In this document: in pieces, positions 12,201 to 23,790 of the stretch
Layout of the letters: each line of letters starts with the position of its first letter
Numbering within the stretch: the stretch's first letter is position 1
Assembly (NCBI GenBank): GCA_035236585.1
Contig: CP141127.1
Span: 47,444,001-47,508,000, forward strand
Direction: 5' to 3'
DNA from: Warburgia ugandensis
Lineage: Eukaryota; Streptophyta; Magnoliopsida; Canellales; Canellaceae
DNA: 64,000 nucleotides
The notes under the pieces: generated by a model
What the model saw: the letters and a program-made list of their open reading frames with translations, nothing else
What the model was told of the DNA's origin: nothing
Database searches by the model: none
Translations under genes and position numbers: made by a program

Positions 12201-12638
12201 ACAATATCTCAGATGCAAGGAAGGAGAGTTAGGACCTCAAGACGATAGAAGACTTGAAGAGAATAATCTTCAAGGTATACCCCTTGAAGACATGTATTTT
12301 TGTTTGTTTGAGAGTATTGTATTGTAATGAGAGTTTCATTGTATGGTGAGCTTTGTGTTTGGATTATATAATTTGGACAAGTATTGTAATGGATTTGGCT
12401 GTACTGTGAACCACTGGATGGATTCTGGAATTTAATAAAAGTATATTCCTTGAATGGAATTTTATCTTGTACAAAATTCTACTTATGTTATGTATGAAGT
12501 GATGACTTGGGTTTTACAAAACAAGTTCTAAAGAAAAAAATTTCCGTTGCTTTGTTTTGCAAAATTTTTTTACTATTAAGGGCCTTGCCTTTCAAAATAT
12601 ATTACAAAACATGTTACAAAAACCCAGGTCGGCACAGT

Positions 12639-12650
12639 TGGTATCAGAGC
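12639..12650 (+). promoter_or_regulatory. Primer binding site (initiator Met tRNA)
   Basis: TGGTATCAGAGC, two bases after the LTR end, is complementary to the 3' end of plant initiator methionine tRNA and is the usual primer site of chromoviruses. It fixes the 5' LTR end at 12636. Confidence 0.93.
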
Positions 12651-12774
12651 CATTCATCCAAATAAAGACAAGACAAATATGTCCAAAAGAGAGATTATAA
12701 TCCAAGTCTAGATTAAGATAGAAGTAGTTGTATAGAGGATTGATAGAAATTTTGGTTTATGAGCAGTGCCACCA

Positions 12775-13930
12775 ATGAGAGTCACAAGGCAGGTAGTTCA
12801 AAATATTTTAGAAGACAATGTGGAGAGAGTAACTATGAACAATGTGGAAGAGATGGTGACAAGGGTGTCGAGGAACCTCCTTCCTCACCTACAACAAACC
12901 CAAGGTTCATCACCTCCCATAGAAATACCAAGTACACAGGCTCAGGCTCAGCCTGAAGTCAGACAAAATACACCAACACCAGCTACTCCCACACTAGTAC
13001 AAGGGCAATCTTCCCTTGTACCAAGTGAAGAAGTTAGAAAATCTCCATTAGCACCAGAAAAAGTTGACAAAATGATGGAGAGATTTCAAAAGATGACTAC
13101 AGTGTATAATGGTAAGGGTGAAGCTAAGACGGCTGAGGAATGTATATATAAAGTAGAAAGAATTTTCAGTGCACTACATACTCCTCCAGAGTTGAAGGTG
13201 GAATTTCCCACCTACTTATTAAAACAAGATGCTGCATTTTGGTGGAGATCGGCTAACAACACATTCTTCTCAAATTCTGAAGATACTACATGGGAGGAAT
13301 TTAAGGAAGTATTTAACCACAAATATTTCCCTTCTCATGTATAAGAAAGAAAGTTGATAGAGTTTTTGGACCTAAGACAAGGGAATATGTCGATGGTGGA
13401 GTATGATAACAAGTTCACACAATTAAGTAGATTTGCGACTCATGTGTGTAACGCCGAAACACACACCGTGAATTGATTCATTGAAAGGCTGCACCCAGGG
13501 CAAAAAATAAAGGTACTAGGTACTAAACCCACTACCATAGTAGAATGTGTGAAAATGGCTTCCAAGTTTGAAGAAGAATACAAAAAGAGTCAAACTACTA
13601 AGTTTAGTGGAGGAGGAAACAATAACCTAAAGCCCTTCGAGACGAATAAAAGACCTTGGAACAATTTTAAGCCCCAAAGAAATCAAAGGAACAATGCACC
13701 AAGGCAAAATAGACAACCATGTCCAAGATGCAAAAAATTTCACCAAGGTAATATCTGCCCTAGACCTATACAACAACAACCACAACGGTTTCCAATCAAG
13801 TGCCATAATTGTTGGGAGTATGGACATGTCGCCACCCACTGTACCAAACCATTGGCAATTAAGGAGGCGAAACTAGAAATTGCCCCTCGACACCAAGGAA
13901 GGGTCTTCGCCATCACTAACGACTAAGCTG
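12775..13930 (+). pseudogene. Tekay gag (capsid/nucleocapsid), broken
   Basis: Encodes the structural Gag protein. The first ATG in frame is at 12775 (MRVTRQVVQNILEDN). A slightly longer frame from a GTG at 12766 is not needed. After a Pro/Gln-rich linker, the retrotransposon Gag domain runs from about 13070, with AEECIYKVERIFSAL and FWWRSANN, up to a TAA at 13342. The same frame continues past this stop and past a TGA near 13474. It resumes at 13549 and reaches a basic, Asn-rich region. A zinc knuckle follows (CHNCWEYGHVATHC, 13801-13842), of the C-x2-C-x4-H-x4-C type. A second Cys cluster (CPRCKKFHQGNIC) precedes it. A TAA at 13924 ends the open stretch. Two stops in the capsid domain make it non-functional. 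Confidence 0.88.
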
Positions 13931-13944
13931 GACCATCCAATGCG

Positions 13945-14640
13945 GTGATTGAAGGTACACTACTTGTAGCAAACAACTATGCCAAAGTACTATTTGATTC
14001 TAGATCTACGCATTCCTTTATATCTTGCAAATTTGCATCTAGTATACAAATGTCAGTGAAAAACTTGGGATTTGATCTAGATGTAGCAACTCCAGTTGGA
14101 AAAACAGTTAAATTACAAGAATACTTACATAATGTACCTCTAAAAGTATTGGGCAAAAGAATGGACATAGACCTCATTTTATTGAACATGGTGGATTTTG
14201 ACATCATACTGGGTATAGACTGGTTAGCAAAATACTAGGTAGTTATGGACTGTCACAAGAAGAAAATCACATTTAGTATACCGGGTGAGGAAGTATTAGT
14301 ACTGCATGGGAAACACAATGACTTAGGAAAATCCATTATCTCAGTTATGAAGGCAGTCAAACATATGTCCAAGGGGTGTCAAGCATTTCTAGCAACAGTG
14401 ATTTCCTTAGATGTTGAACAGCCGAGGATAACAAAAATTGAAGTAGTCAGGGAATTCCAAGATGTTTTTCCTGAAGAGCTACCAAGATTACCCCCACACA
14501 GAGAAATTGAGTTCGCCATTGAAGTAATTCATGGTACAACTCCAATTTCTAAAGCACCTTATTGGATGGCCCTAGCAAAGTTGAAAGATCAATTGCAAGA
14601 ATTTTTAGACAAAGTAGTTCACCATGGGGAGCACCAGTAA
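13945..14640 (+). pseudogene. Tekay aspartic protease and linker, broken
   Basis: Same frame as gag. The region at 13980-14040 encodes AKVLFDSRSTHSFIS, where the retroviral-type protease active site would normally read D-S/T-G. Glycine is replaced by arginine, so the active-site turn is destroyed. The later protease segment DFDIILGIDWLAKY precedes a TAG at 14236. After it come residues typical of the protease-RT connector, including FQDVFPEELPRLPPHREIEFAI, the usual entry to the reverse transcriptase domain. A TAA stops the frame at 14638. Confidence 0.85.
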
Positions 14641-14646
14641 TATTTT

Positions 14647-15285
14647 GTGAAGAAGAAAAATAGGTATCCCTTACCTCACATTGATGATCTCTTTGATCAA
14701 CTCCAATCTGCTAAGGTCTTTTCCAAAATTGACCTTAGATCAGGATATCATCAATTGCGTATTAAGGATGAAGACATACCCAAGTTAGCATTCAAAACTA
14801 GATATGAGCATTACGAGTTTCTAGACATGTCTTCCGGGCTGATCAATGCACCAGCAATGTTTATGGATTTGATAAATAGAATCTTTAAAGAATTTTTGGA
14901 TAAATTTGTGATTGTATTTATTGACGATATACTGATTTACTCTACTAGTATCAAAGAACACTTACGAATTGTACTAAATACCCTTAGAACACATAAACTA
15001 TTTGGTAAATTTAGTAAGTGTGAATTCTGGTTAGAGAAGGTCAATTTCTTGGGTCATGTAATTTCCAAGAATGGAGTAGAAGTGGACCCCACCAAGATTG
15101 AAGCAGTAATGAATTGGGAGAAACCTAAAACAGTAACAGAAATACGTACTTTTCATGGACTAGCAGGATACTACCATAGATTCATTCAAGGATTTTCTTG
15201 TGTAGCTCTTCCTTTGACTACCTTAACAAGAAAGGGGGTACAATTCACTCGGACAGAAGAATGTAAAATAGTTTTCAAGAGCTAA
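14647..15285 (+). pseudogene. Tekay reverse transcriptase
   Basis: RNA-dependent DNA polymerase that copies the element RNA. The open block contains [31 protein letters not shown], the modified GLINAPAMF motif and the catalytic FIDDILIYS at about 14917-14943, so both active-site aspartates remain. [15 protein letters not shown] and [10 protein letters not shown] mark the thumb and connection. A TAA ends the frame at 15283-15285 and the next domain is in another frame. It is the best preserved domain of the element. Confidence 0.9.
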
Positions 15286-15311
15286 AGAAGTGGTTAACTA
15301 CAACACTAGTA

Positions 15312-15700
15312 TTGACTTTGCCATCTGGAAGTGGAGGATATGAAATATACTATGATGCTTCAGGCAAAGGGTTAGATGGTGTGTTGATCCAAAATGGGAA
15401 GGTCATTGCTTATGCATCTAGACAATTGAAGAAACATGAAATAAATTACCCAGTACATGACCTAGAATTGACAGCTATAGTTTTTGCATTGAAAATTTAG
15501 AGACATTATTTGTATGGAGAAAAATTCAATGTATTCACAGATCATAAAAGTCTTAAATACATCTTCACTCAGCTGATTTGAACATGAGAGAAAGAAGATG
15601 GATAGAGTATATCAAAGACTACGATTTTACCATCCAATACCATCCTAGAAAAGCAAATGTAGTAGCCGATGCATTAAGTAGACAGCCAAAAGCTTTACTT
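15312..15700 (+). pseudogene. Tekay RNase H, frameshifted
   Basis: Degrades the RNA strand during reverse transcription. The first part (15312-15500) gives [15 protein letters not shown] with the first catalytic aspartate, and [14 protein letters not shown] with [10 protein letters not shown] carrying the glutamate. A TAG at 15498 follows. [12 protein letters not shown] (15538 onward) supplies the next aspartate. A shift near 15570 then moves the frame to that used by [20 protein letters not shown] and VVADALSRQ at 15590-15690. Two frame changes and a stop inactivate it. Confidence 0.88.
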
Positions 15701-16890
15701 ACAAACATCACAATTAAATCAGCTTTCGTAGAAAGAGTCCTTAAAGCCCAAGAAGAAGATACAACAACTCAGGAATTGTGTAAAAAGAAAGGATTTATTG
15801 AGGGTACAAATGGGGGTATACGTTTTCAAGAGAGATTAGCGGTTCCTTTAAATACATACTTGAGAAAGGAACTAATACAAGAATCCCATCAGTAAAAATT
15901 TTCTATACTCCCTAGGGGTACAAAGATGTATCAAGATTTAAAAAGAAACTTTTGGCAGGAAGGCATGAAAAGAGAAATAGGAGAATTTGTGGCTAAATGT
16001 CTAAATTGTCAACAAGTAAGAGCTGAACACCATAGACCAACTAGAAGGTTACAAACATTGGAACTTCCAGAGTGGAAATGGGACAATATCACTATGGATT
16101 TTGTAGCAAGATTGCGAAGGACCCGAGCAGGCCATGACATGATTTGGGTGGTTGTGGAAAGGCTAACAAAGTCAACACATTTCCTTCCAATTAGGCAAAA
16201 CCAATTAGTTGACAGTCTAACTAAGTTATACATCAAAGAAATAGTAAGTCTTCATGGGATTCCACTATACATTATCTCTGATAAGGATGGAAGATTTACT
16301 TCAAGATGTTAGAAGAGTGTACAACAAGCCTTGGGAACCTCACTTAAATTCAGTACAACATTTCACCCCCAAACAGATGGTCAATCAGAAAGGACTATTT
16401 AAACCTTAGAAGATATGTTGAGAGCATGTGCATTAGATTGGAAAGGGAGTTGGGATGAACATCTTCCGTTAGTAGAATTTGCATAACAACAGTTTTCAAA
16501 CAAGTATTGGTATGGCACCATATGAAGCATTGTATGGACGGCCATGTCGATCACCAACCTGTTGGAGTGAAGTTGGAGAAAGAAAGCCAATAAAGTCAGA
16601 ACTAGTGGAATAGTGTATAGACAAGGTTAGATTGATACAGGAGAGGTTGTTAATAGCACATAGTCAATAGAAGAGTTACATAGATAAAAGACGTAGAGAC
16701 CTGGAATTTGATGTGGGGGAGCACGTATTTCTAAAAGTATCACCTGTCAAATGAGTAATGAGATTTGGAAGCAAAGGAAAACTTAGTCCTAGATTCATCA
16801 GTCCATTTGAAATCTTAGAAAGAGTTGGTTCAGTGGCCTACAAATTGGCCTTACAACGCCAACTCTAAAAAATACATAGTGTCTTTCACA
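15700..16890 (+). pseudogene. Tekay integrase, broken
   Basis: Joins element DNA to the host chromosome. The zinc-binding part keeps CLNC at about 15997, but the second histidine position is lost: the sequence reads SHQ, stop, [10 protein letters not shown], with leucine where family members have histidine. The catalytic core shows TMDF and [17 protein letters not shown], giving the first two catalytic acids. TFHPQTDGQSERTI lies at about 16360. Stops occur at 15894, 16312, 16399 and 16484, and several more follow. The integrase tail up to 16860 shows a basic linker and a GPFEI-like segment (SPFEILERVG). Confidence 0.85.
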
Positions 16891-17420
16891 TGTCTATGCT
16901 AAGAAAATACCTCCAAGATGACACACATGTACTTCAAAGGGTGCCAAAAGAGCTAAAGCCAAACCTAACCTTCGAAGAGAAGGAAACATGAATTTTGGAC
17001 GGCAAGGAACAGAAGTTAATGACCAAAAGCATTCCATTAGTCAAAGTCCTGTGGCAACATCACTCTATTGAGGAAGCCATGTGGTAAATAGAAGTAGAAA
17101 TGAGGAAGACACACCCTAGTCTATTTGATTAAGTATTGTATTACAAATTTTGAGGGTGTCTATGCTAAGAAAATACCTCCAAGATGACACACATGTACTT
17201 CAAAGGGTGCTAAAAGAGCTAAAGCCAAACCTAACCTTCGAAGAGAAGGCAATACGAATTTTAGACGGCAAGGAACAGAAGTTAATGACTAAAAGCATTC
17301 CATTAGTCAAAGTCCTGTGGCAACATCACTCTGTTAAGGAAGCCACTTGGTAAACAGAAGTAGAAATGAGGAAGACACACCCTAGTCTGTTTGATTAAGT
17401 ATTGTATTACAAATTTCGAG
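16891..17420 (+). pseudogene. Tekay chromodomain region, duplicated in tandem
   Basis: The carboxy-terminal region of chromoviral integrase. Plant chromovirus chromodomains are thought to guide insertion to heterochromatin. Two near-identical copies begin at 16891 and 17157 (period 266). Each encodes SMLRKYLQDDTHVLQR, then LKPNLTFEEK, ILDGKEQKLMTKSIPLVKVLWQHHS and an EEA or KEATW segment ending MRKTHPSLFD. The first copy has extra stops (within EEK-ET and after MW). The second is open from 17150 to 17353. Family members have one copy, so this duplication arose in this element or its immediate parent. Confidence 0.85.
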
Positions 17421-17434
17421 GACAAAATTATTAT

Positions 17435-17445
17435 AAGGGGGGAAG
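17435..17445 (+). promoter_or_regulatory. Polypurine tract of the Tekay element
   Basis: AAGGGGGGAAG immediately before the 3' LTR, in the position and form typical of the Tekay lineage. It primes plus-strand DNA synthesis and fixes the 3' LTR start at 17448. Confidence 0.88.
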
Positions 17446-17447
17446 AT

Positions 17448-20400
17448 TATAATAACCCCAATTTTTGTAATTGATTGAGAAAATTAATAAAGTTTCAGTT
17501 TCAAAAATTCTAGGCTGGAATATTAAGGTTATTTAGAATGTACTTCTTATAGAAGTATAATCAAGGTATAAGGCATGTGTAATTGAAATTGAACTCAGCG
17601 AACCCTTCAGAATGACTGTAAGCACGACAAATTCAAAATTCATATGAAAAATCCTTCAATTTCTTTATTTTATGGACAAAAGAGTAAAATAGTAATTTTA
17701 CCCATAATTGAGATCTGAAATATCAAAATTTAGAATGTGCTGACAAATACGAATCCAACGCCACAAAGTACGTTCAATTCCGAGATCATGGGAATAAAAC
17801 CTAATTTTTTTAAACATAAAGGACAAAATGGTCTTTTTACACTATGTGGGGCCCACAAGGGCCCTAGAAAGGAAATCATTGTTCAAGCCACTACTAACTA
17901 GTAGTGGAGAAAAAGGTGGTGGTGGTGAATCCAATGCTAATTAAATAATAAAAAGAATAAACCATAATAATTACACATAATCATGAAAAACACCAAAAAT
18001 GCTTATAAATACACCCCTGAAAAGTCTCTAAAAATGTTCATAAAATTTCCAAGAAATTATCTTGACTTTCCCTACAAAACCAGACACAAATCCATTCTGA
18101 AAATCCCAAAAATCTCAAAAGATCTCTTTCTTTCATTTTCTCTCACCTCTCTCTAGATTGGAAGAAGAGACCAAAATTCAATTAAGCACTATGTTCCAGA
18201 TCAAATATCATAGATTGCACTATATAAAATTTTCTACCATACCTTAGCTATAAGACACCAAAAGAAATTTCAAGATCCAATGGCTCAAACAACAGAAATC
18301 ACAAGACAAGTGGATCTTGGGCTATCTAAGCACCAAACTGGTATTCTCCTAAATTGGACTATAGAACCAAAATTTTTCTCCAATAAGGTAGGTGAAACTA
18401 CTTCCTAGACATATTTATTGTTGTTTAATGAAAATTTTATTTTACTATAATTTGATTTGGGTGAAAAATTTATAAAAATAAAGTAAAGATTAGAACCTTC
18501 AATTCATGGTGATTGAGGGTTCATATGGAAAATCTGACACTTTTAGTCAATCCAGAAGGGTCCAAAACCCCTAGGGTAAAAGTTTCATGAAATTATATTG
18601 AGTTTCGGAACCTCAATTGAGAGGGATTGATTGGATGGTCTAGAACGGACTGTCTGATCTCCCGATTGAATCAGGTTCCCCAGGACGGTGTGTAAAATGC
18701 CTCACGGAAACTCGGCACACGGTGGAATTTCTGCGCGTGAGCCACGCCTATGATGTCGTCCCAACGGGACGACTACGCTTTGGCACCGGTCATCGGGCAA
18801 GCACATCACGTGTTCGTCCTGGTGCCAAAGACCCCGCCTGACTAGTCCGCTTGGCCTATTCCGCTCGAATCATCTGGGCTGTCCATTCCGATGGGTTCAA
18901 ATCATATCTAGGCCCTAGGAATGGACTCTGAACTTTGGAACTCAATTCAAGAGTCATATGAACTCCAAATTGAGATCGGAAAGAACCTATGGAAATCTTA
19001 CAACCTCTAGTTTCTTATAAAATGATAAAATGGAGAAAATATCTTATGAAACTTTCTATATTTAGGAAATAAGATTCCAATCTCCAAGGTCTTCAAGATC
19101 TGAGGTGATTAGATCTTGGTAATCTATTTTAATAATGATATGGTATTGAAATAAAGTGATATCTATGGTTTATTTGGACATATTTGAGATACATTAAGGG
19201 ATCTACCCGTTATGGTAGAAAAACCTTAAAAATATAAGGGACCCACTTGATCAATGAGATCAAGTGTGATCAGATCCTTAGGGTGGATTGAATGAATGTT
19301 AATATGATGAAATGTAGGGAGATCATGGATTGAATATGACAAAAACAAAGCAATATGATCCTTGGACCTTAATAAAGAAAAACCCCTAAATGTAATTAAA
19401 ACCCTTGATTAAAAGGAAAAGATCTAAGATCAAATGGTTGGATCATAAGTAAAGGTTTCTAAAAATATTAATGTAATTAGTTTCATTTTCTATTAAATGA
19501 TAATAGCATTTTAAATGTGATTTATGTTATAAAGCATGCTAGTGCAACTTTTAGACTTTAGCATGATATGTGATTAGATTGTTATGATACATTGCTAGAT
19601 TTAATTATCTTAGGGGCATGTTAATGTGATTTTATGCAAGTGTAACTTAGGATCAAGTTAGTATGATTTCATGCCATTGTAACTTAGGGCCATGCTAGGA
19701 TTTCTTGTAAGATTATGCTATACTAGGAGATTGTAGCTTAGGTCCATGCTAGTTTAAATTGAGTTAATAAGGTACATTAGTTGAAAATCATACTAGTGCA
19801 ATTTTAAGTACCATGTATCATTATCATTAAGTTGTTCAATTATGTATTTTTATGCTTTGAATTTGTAATTCATTTATGGTTACATTTCATTAGTAGATCT
19901 ACTTGTTATGAGATAAAGAGCATAAAACACCAAAAATGGAATCTAATGAGAAAGTAGAGTTTCATGACACAAATAAGAGTGGATTGTTTTGGACTTAATT
20001 AGTAAGGGCCATAGTTAGTAGGACAATATAAGGATTATCAAATCCTTGGCCCAAACTAGGAGAATAATAAACCCCATGAATGACATTGTAAATGTTCATG
20101 GACTTAATTAAAATCAATTAGAAAGAGTACTTAGGGTCAACATGCTTATAGGAACCTTATGAAAGGTTGAGCTAAGGCCACTCTAGTGAATGTTGAACAT
20201 AGTGGTTAAGGGGTTTGTCTAATAGAGCCTCGATCTTCCCCTACCTTCTCTTAACATTTGTGAGGTCTAAACACCTCCTTACATGAGGATTAAAGTAACC
20301 ACTTTGTGTTCACCCATTCAGCTAGTAAGCCTTAACCAATTGAAAATAAGAGGAGCAGTCTAAACTTAGGCTGAAATAAGTTACCTTCAACCAACAAAAT

Positions 20401-22339
20401 ATTAACTGGTTGAATAATAATAGTAGGAGCATAAAAGGTTAGCAAATTATCTAACCCTAATAAAAACTGTAAGTAAGATAAGGATGATCAAACAAGATCC
20501 ATTAGATCTTGAATGATCAAGAACAATAAGAATAAGGATATTGTATTGTATTTAGTATGCACGTTTATTAGTATGCATGTTATAGATCAAATCTAGTTCA
20601 TTAGATTAGATAATCCAAACCCTTGATCAAAGATGATTCAAGGAAGAAAAGCTAGATCATCCTCCTTAGGGATGATCCAATAACTGAACTTAGATCAAAG
20701 AAGAACTAGATGATAAAAGATCAAGGACCTTGTTCTTTATCAACAAGTGTAGATTGTCGATCAAAGGATCTATGAAAGATCAAGATTAAGGAGATGGACA
20801 CACAAAGACTTAGAGATAGAAAATACTTAGATATGAATGATTTAAAGATCATTCTAAACATCAGATCTAATGATCAATAGGATTGTTCATAATTTATATA
20901 TATTGACAGTATGTATGGATGTACAGATTACATACATCAGTCAGGATGATGGAAGATCTGGGAAAAGGGATCACTACTTGAAAGTAGGGGGATTTGATGA
21001 ATGCATTTACATGGGATGTACATGATTGAACCCATGACCTTATGTTGACAAGAGTAATGTTAATACTTATATTAAATCCCCTGAAACCCTTATGATCCAA
21101 CCAAACACATGTAAAAAGGGTTAAGGACTAGACTCTAAGTGAATAGGGAACTAGAAGATATTTCAGCCCTATATAAACAGACAGATTGTCTGATATGTAT
21201 GAAATATATTTTACATGCAAGCTTGGAGGCTTGTGATTTTGTTTTAATAGGCATAAGCCGGGGGGATGCTATGCTAGAGGAGTTATGAGGGTTTGGCTAC
21301 CCGCTTCTTAAAATTTGATGATTTGATCATACCTTGCCCTATGAGAGGCTAAAAGTTGGGTAGGGCAATTATGGGAAGGCCACCATTATGAAAGTCCTGT
21401 GTCCTCATATGGGCAGTGACATAATATTTTCCACCGTGGTATTAGTGGTGAATAGGGCAGTTATCCGAGCATGCTAGTATGGATCAAATTGCAGCATGGT
21501 AGCCCTTTGATTATTTTGCATTATGATGTATATGAGAGTAGGCATACTGAAATGCCTTATATTTTAGCATAATGAAATGCTAAGTAATTGTATATTACCA
21601 ATATTTTCCAAGAAGAGAAATTCCCAGTGTACGATTAGTTGAAATACTGAATTCTCATAATGAAGAGAATTGATCAGCTTAGTTGGGAATGATATTTGAC
21701 TAGTTTCATAAATTTAACTGACTTACCCATGTATAGCATGCATGTATATGGATGTACATATATTACAAAGTAAAGAGTAGAGACATGAATATGTTTAGGG
21801 ATAACGGGATTATGAAGTATTAGAATTATATTGTCAATTATTATGCTTCTTGAATCCCCTACCAAGCATTGCTTGCTAAGATATTATAAATATTGCAATG
21901 TTTACAATATCTCAGATAGAGGGAAGGAGAGTTAGGAACTCAAGACGATAGAAGACTTGAAGAGAATAATCTTCAAGGTATACCCCTTGAAGACATGTAT
22001 TTGTGTTTGTTTGAGAGGATTGTATTGTAATGAGAGTTTCATTGTATGGTGAGCTTTGAGTTTGGATTATGTAATTTGGACAAGTATTGTAATGGATTTG
22101 GCTGTACTGTGAACCACTGGATGGATTCTGGAATTTAATAAAAGTATATTCCTTCAATGGAATTTTATCTTGCACAAAATTCTACTTATGTTATGTATGA
22201 AGTGATGACTTGGGTTTTACAAAACAAGTTCTAAAGAAAAAAATTTTCGTTGCTTTGTTTTGCAAAATTTTTTTACTATTAAGGGCCCTGCCTTTCAAAA
22301 TATATTACAAAACATGTTACAAAAACCCAGGTCGTCACA
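17448..22339 (+). repeat. 3' LTR of the Tekay element
   Basis: 4892 bases, from TATAATAACC to GTCGTCACA. The first two bases are TA, where the 5' LTR has TG. TATA box at 18004-18011, CpG-rich block at 18640-18885. It contains an extra TATTGTTGTTTAATGAAAAT stretch near 18415 that the 5' LTR lacks and the solo LTR shares in similar form, so the 5' LTR has lost it. It ends exactly at the AAATT target duplication (22340-22344). Confidence 0.93.
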
Positions 22340-22344
22340 AAATT

Positions 22345-23790
22345 CTCCCCTCTTAAAATGATATGGATTGTCTTTGCGCAACCATCTTCTGTGTCAAAGG
22401 AATGCCATTGTCCTACCATGTTTAAGTGATACAGTACTTGTTTGGTCACTATAGATAGGACAAGCATTGTATCCCTTTATAGTGCATTCAGACAAATTAC
22501 TATATGCAGGGAAGTTGCTTATTGTTAACAACAATGTAGCCTTTAAGGTGAATGACTCTTTCTTGTATGCATAATATGCCTCAATGCCTATGTCCCATAA
22601 TGTCTCAAGATCATCGATCAAGGGAGACAAGTACATGTTAATGTCATTCCCTGGCAACTTTGGACCTGATATCAACATAATTAACATCATAATCTTCCTC
22701 TTCATACATAGAGATGGTGGAAGGTTATAACAAACTAATATAATGGGCCAACAACTATACCTGCTACTCATAGAACCATGAGGAATATTCCCATCTACAG
22801 AGAATGCTAGTTATAGGTTTCTAGGTTCTTCACCAAAATTAGGCCACATAAAGTCTACGAGTTTCCATGTTGGGCTATCTATGGGAAGGTATGAGAAGCT
22901 ATCGGCTACTCTGTCATTGGCATGCTAGAGTAATTCTTTTGCTGTTTCTGTCATATGAAACATTCTGTTGAGCCTTCGAATAAGGAGGAAGTACCATAGA
23001 ACCTTGGCAAGAATGCTTGTAATTGTCTCAGTTGAATTCTTCTTTAACTTTCACCTTGGTTGTCTGTAAGTTGGGCATGTAGTTTTATCCTTGTGCTCCT
23101 TCCTATACAAGATCCAATCGTTGGGACACGTATGTACCTTCTCATACTTCAGCCTAGTGCAGCCATAGTTTTCCTCGCCTCCCATATGGAGCTTTCCAAT
23201 TTATTATCCTTCTGTAGCATCTTACTCATTATTTTCAAGACTTCTGTAAAACCTTGATCTGAAAAACCAAATCTTGATTTCACATTGTAAAGTTTTAACA
23301 CTGTGGACAGCTTGGCATAATCTTTACCCTTAGGGTACAATGACTAATCGACTTCCTCTAATGTAATCTAAAATTGTCCAGGGTCATCCTGGAAGTTATC
23401 ATATGCATCTCGAAACATTAGTACAGATGTATTACTATCTCTAACATTTCCAATAGTGTCTTGATCATATATTCCAAGCCTTGTTGAGGGCCTCTATAGA
23501 AGTTCTTCTCCATGCCAAATCCATGGGTGGTAGCTTTCATTGATTCAATTAAAGCACAAGTATTCTTTCAACAACCCTACAGTTACTTTCTTCATGTTTC
23601 CACATTTTGAGCATGGACAACGAATGCGATTACGATCAACACTAGCCCTAAGTGCAAACTTACCCTCCTCATATTTTTTCGATGTCCTTGTCATAGACCA
23701 GCAAGCATTTTTGTCTATTATGACAAGAAATCATAGCTTATTTGCTTGTAGACTTGTAAGACATAAAAAGATTAGGTTAGGCATTTTACC
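22345..23790 (-). pseudogene. CACTA A transposase (TNP2-like), 5' portion
   Basis: Amino-terminal half of the transposase gene split by the Tekay element. Near 23600-23700 the minus strand encodes the transposase-associated domain with its Cys cluster (IRCPCSKCGNMKK). The linker continues through 23149-23340 (KDYAKLSTVLKLYNVKSRFG). The TNP2 core at 22394-22771 reads SCWPIILVCYNLPPSLCMK, then GPKLPGNDINMYLSPLIDDL and KESFTLKATLLLTISNFPAY. These match the En/Spm family closely. Interruptions occur between the blocks (for example near 23341 and 22800-23100). At 22345 the frame would run into the block ending at 7830 once the insertion is set aside. Confidence 0.85.

Larger units (their letters stand above)
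7831..12636 (+). repeat. 5' LTR of the Tekay element
   Basis: Begins TGTAATAACC and ends GGTCGGCACA, directly before the primer site. Length is 4806 bases, long for the lineage. It matches 17448-22339 and the solo LTR 50453-55212 along its length. A TATAAATA box lies at 8408-8415. A CpG-rich block lies at 9020-9250. An AATAAA-type signal lies near 12434. Short open frames inside it (for example 8977-9197, minus 11192-11398, minus 11971-12162) are not genes. Those in the CpG-rich block are not conserved between copies. Confidence 0.93.
7831..22339 (+). mobile_element. Complete Tekay-type Ty3/gypsy chromovirus, 14.5 kb
   Basis: The element runs from TGTAATAACC (7831) to GTCGTCACA (22339) and is flanked by the 5-base target duplication AAATT (7826-7830 and 22340-22344). 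It has LTRs of 4806 and 4892 bases, a Met-initiator tRNA primer site at 12639-12650, a polypurine tract at 17435-17445, and gag, protease, reverse transcriptase, RNase H, integrase and chromodomain in that order. The domain order, the TGTAAYRACC start, the GGTCGTCACA end and the carboxy-terminal chromodomain place it in the Tekay (Del) lineage. All reading frames carry stops or shifts. The two LTRs differ at roughly one base in ten by eye in the parts compared, so it is not a recent insertion. It lies inside the CACTA A transposase gene. Confidence 0.93.

Noticed and set aside
12759-12956. 65-codon frame overlapping the gag start
   Set aside because: Out of frame with gag, whose domain motifs are in the other frame.
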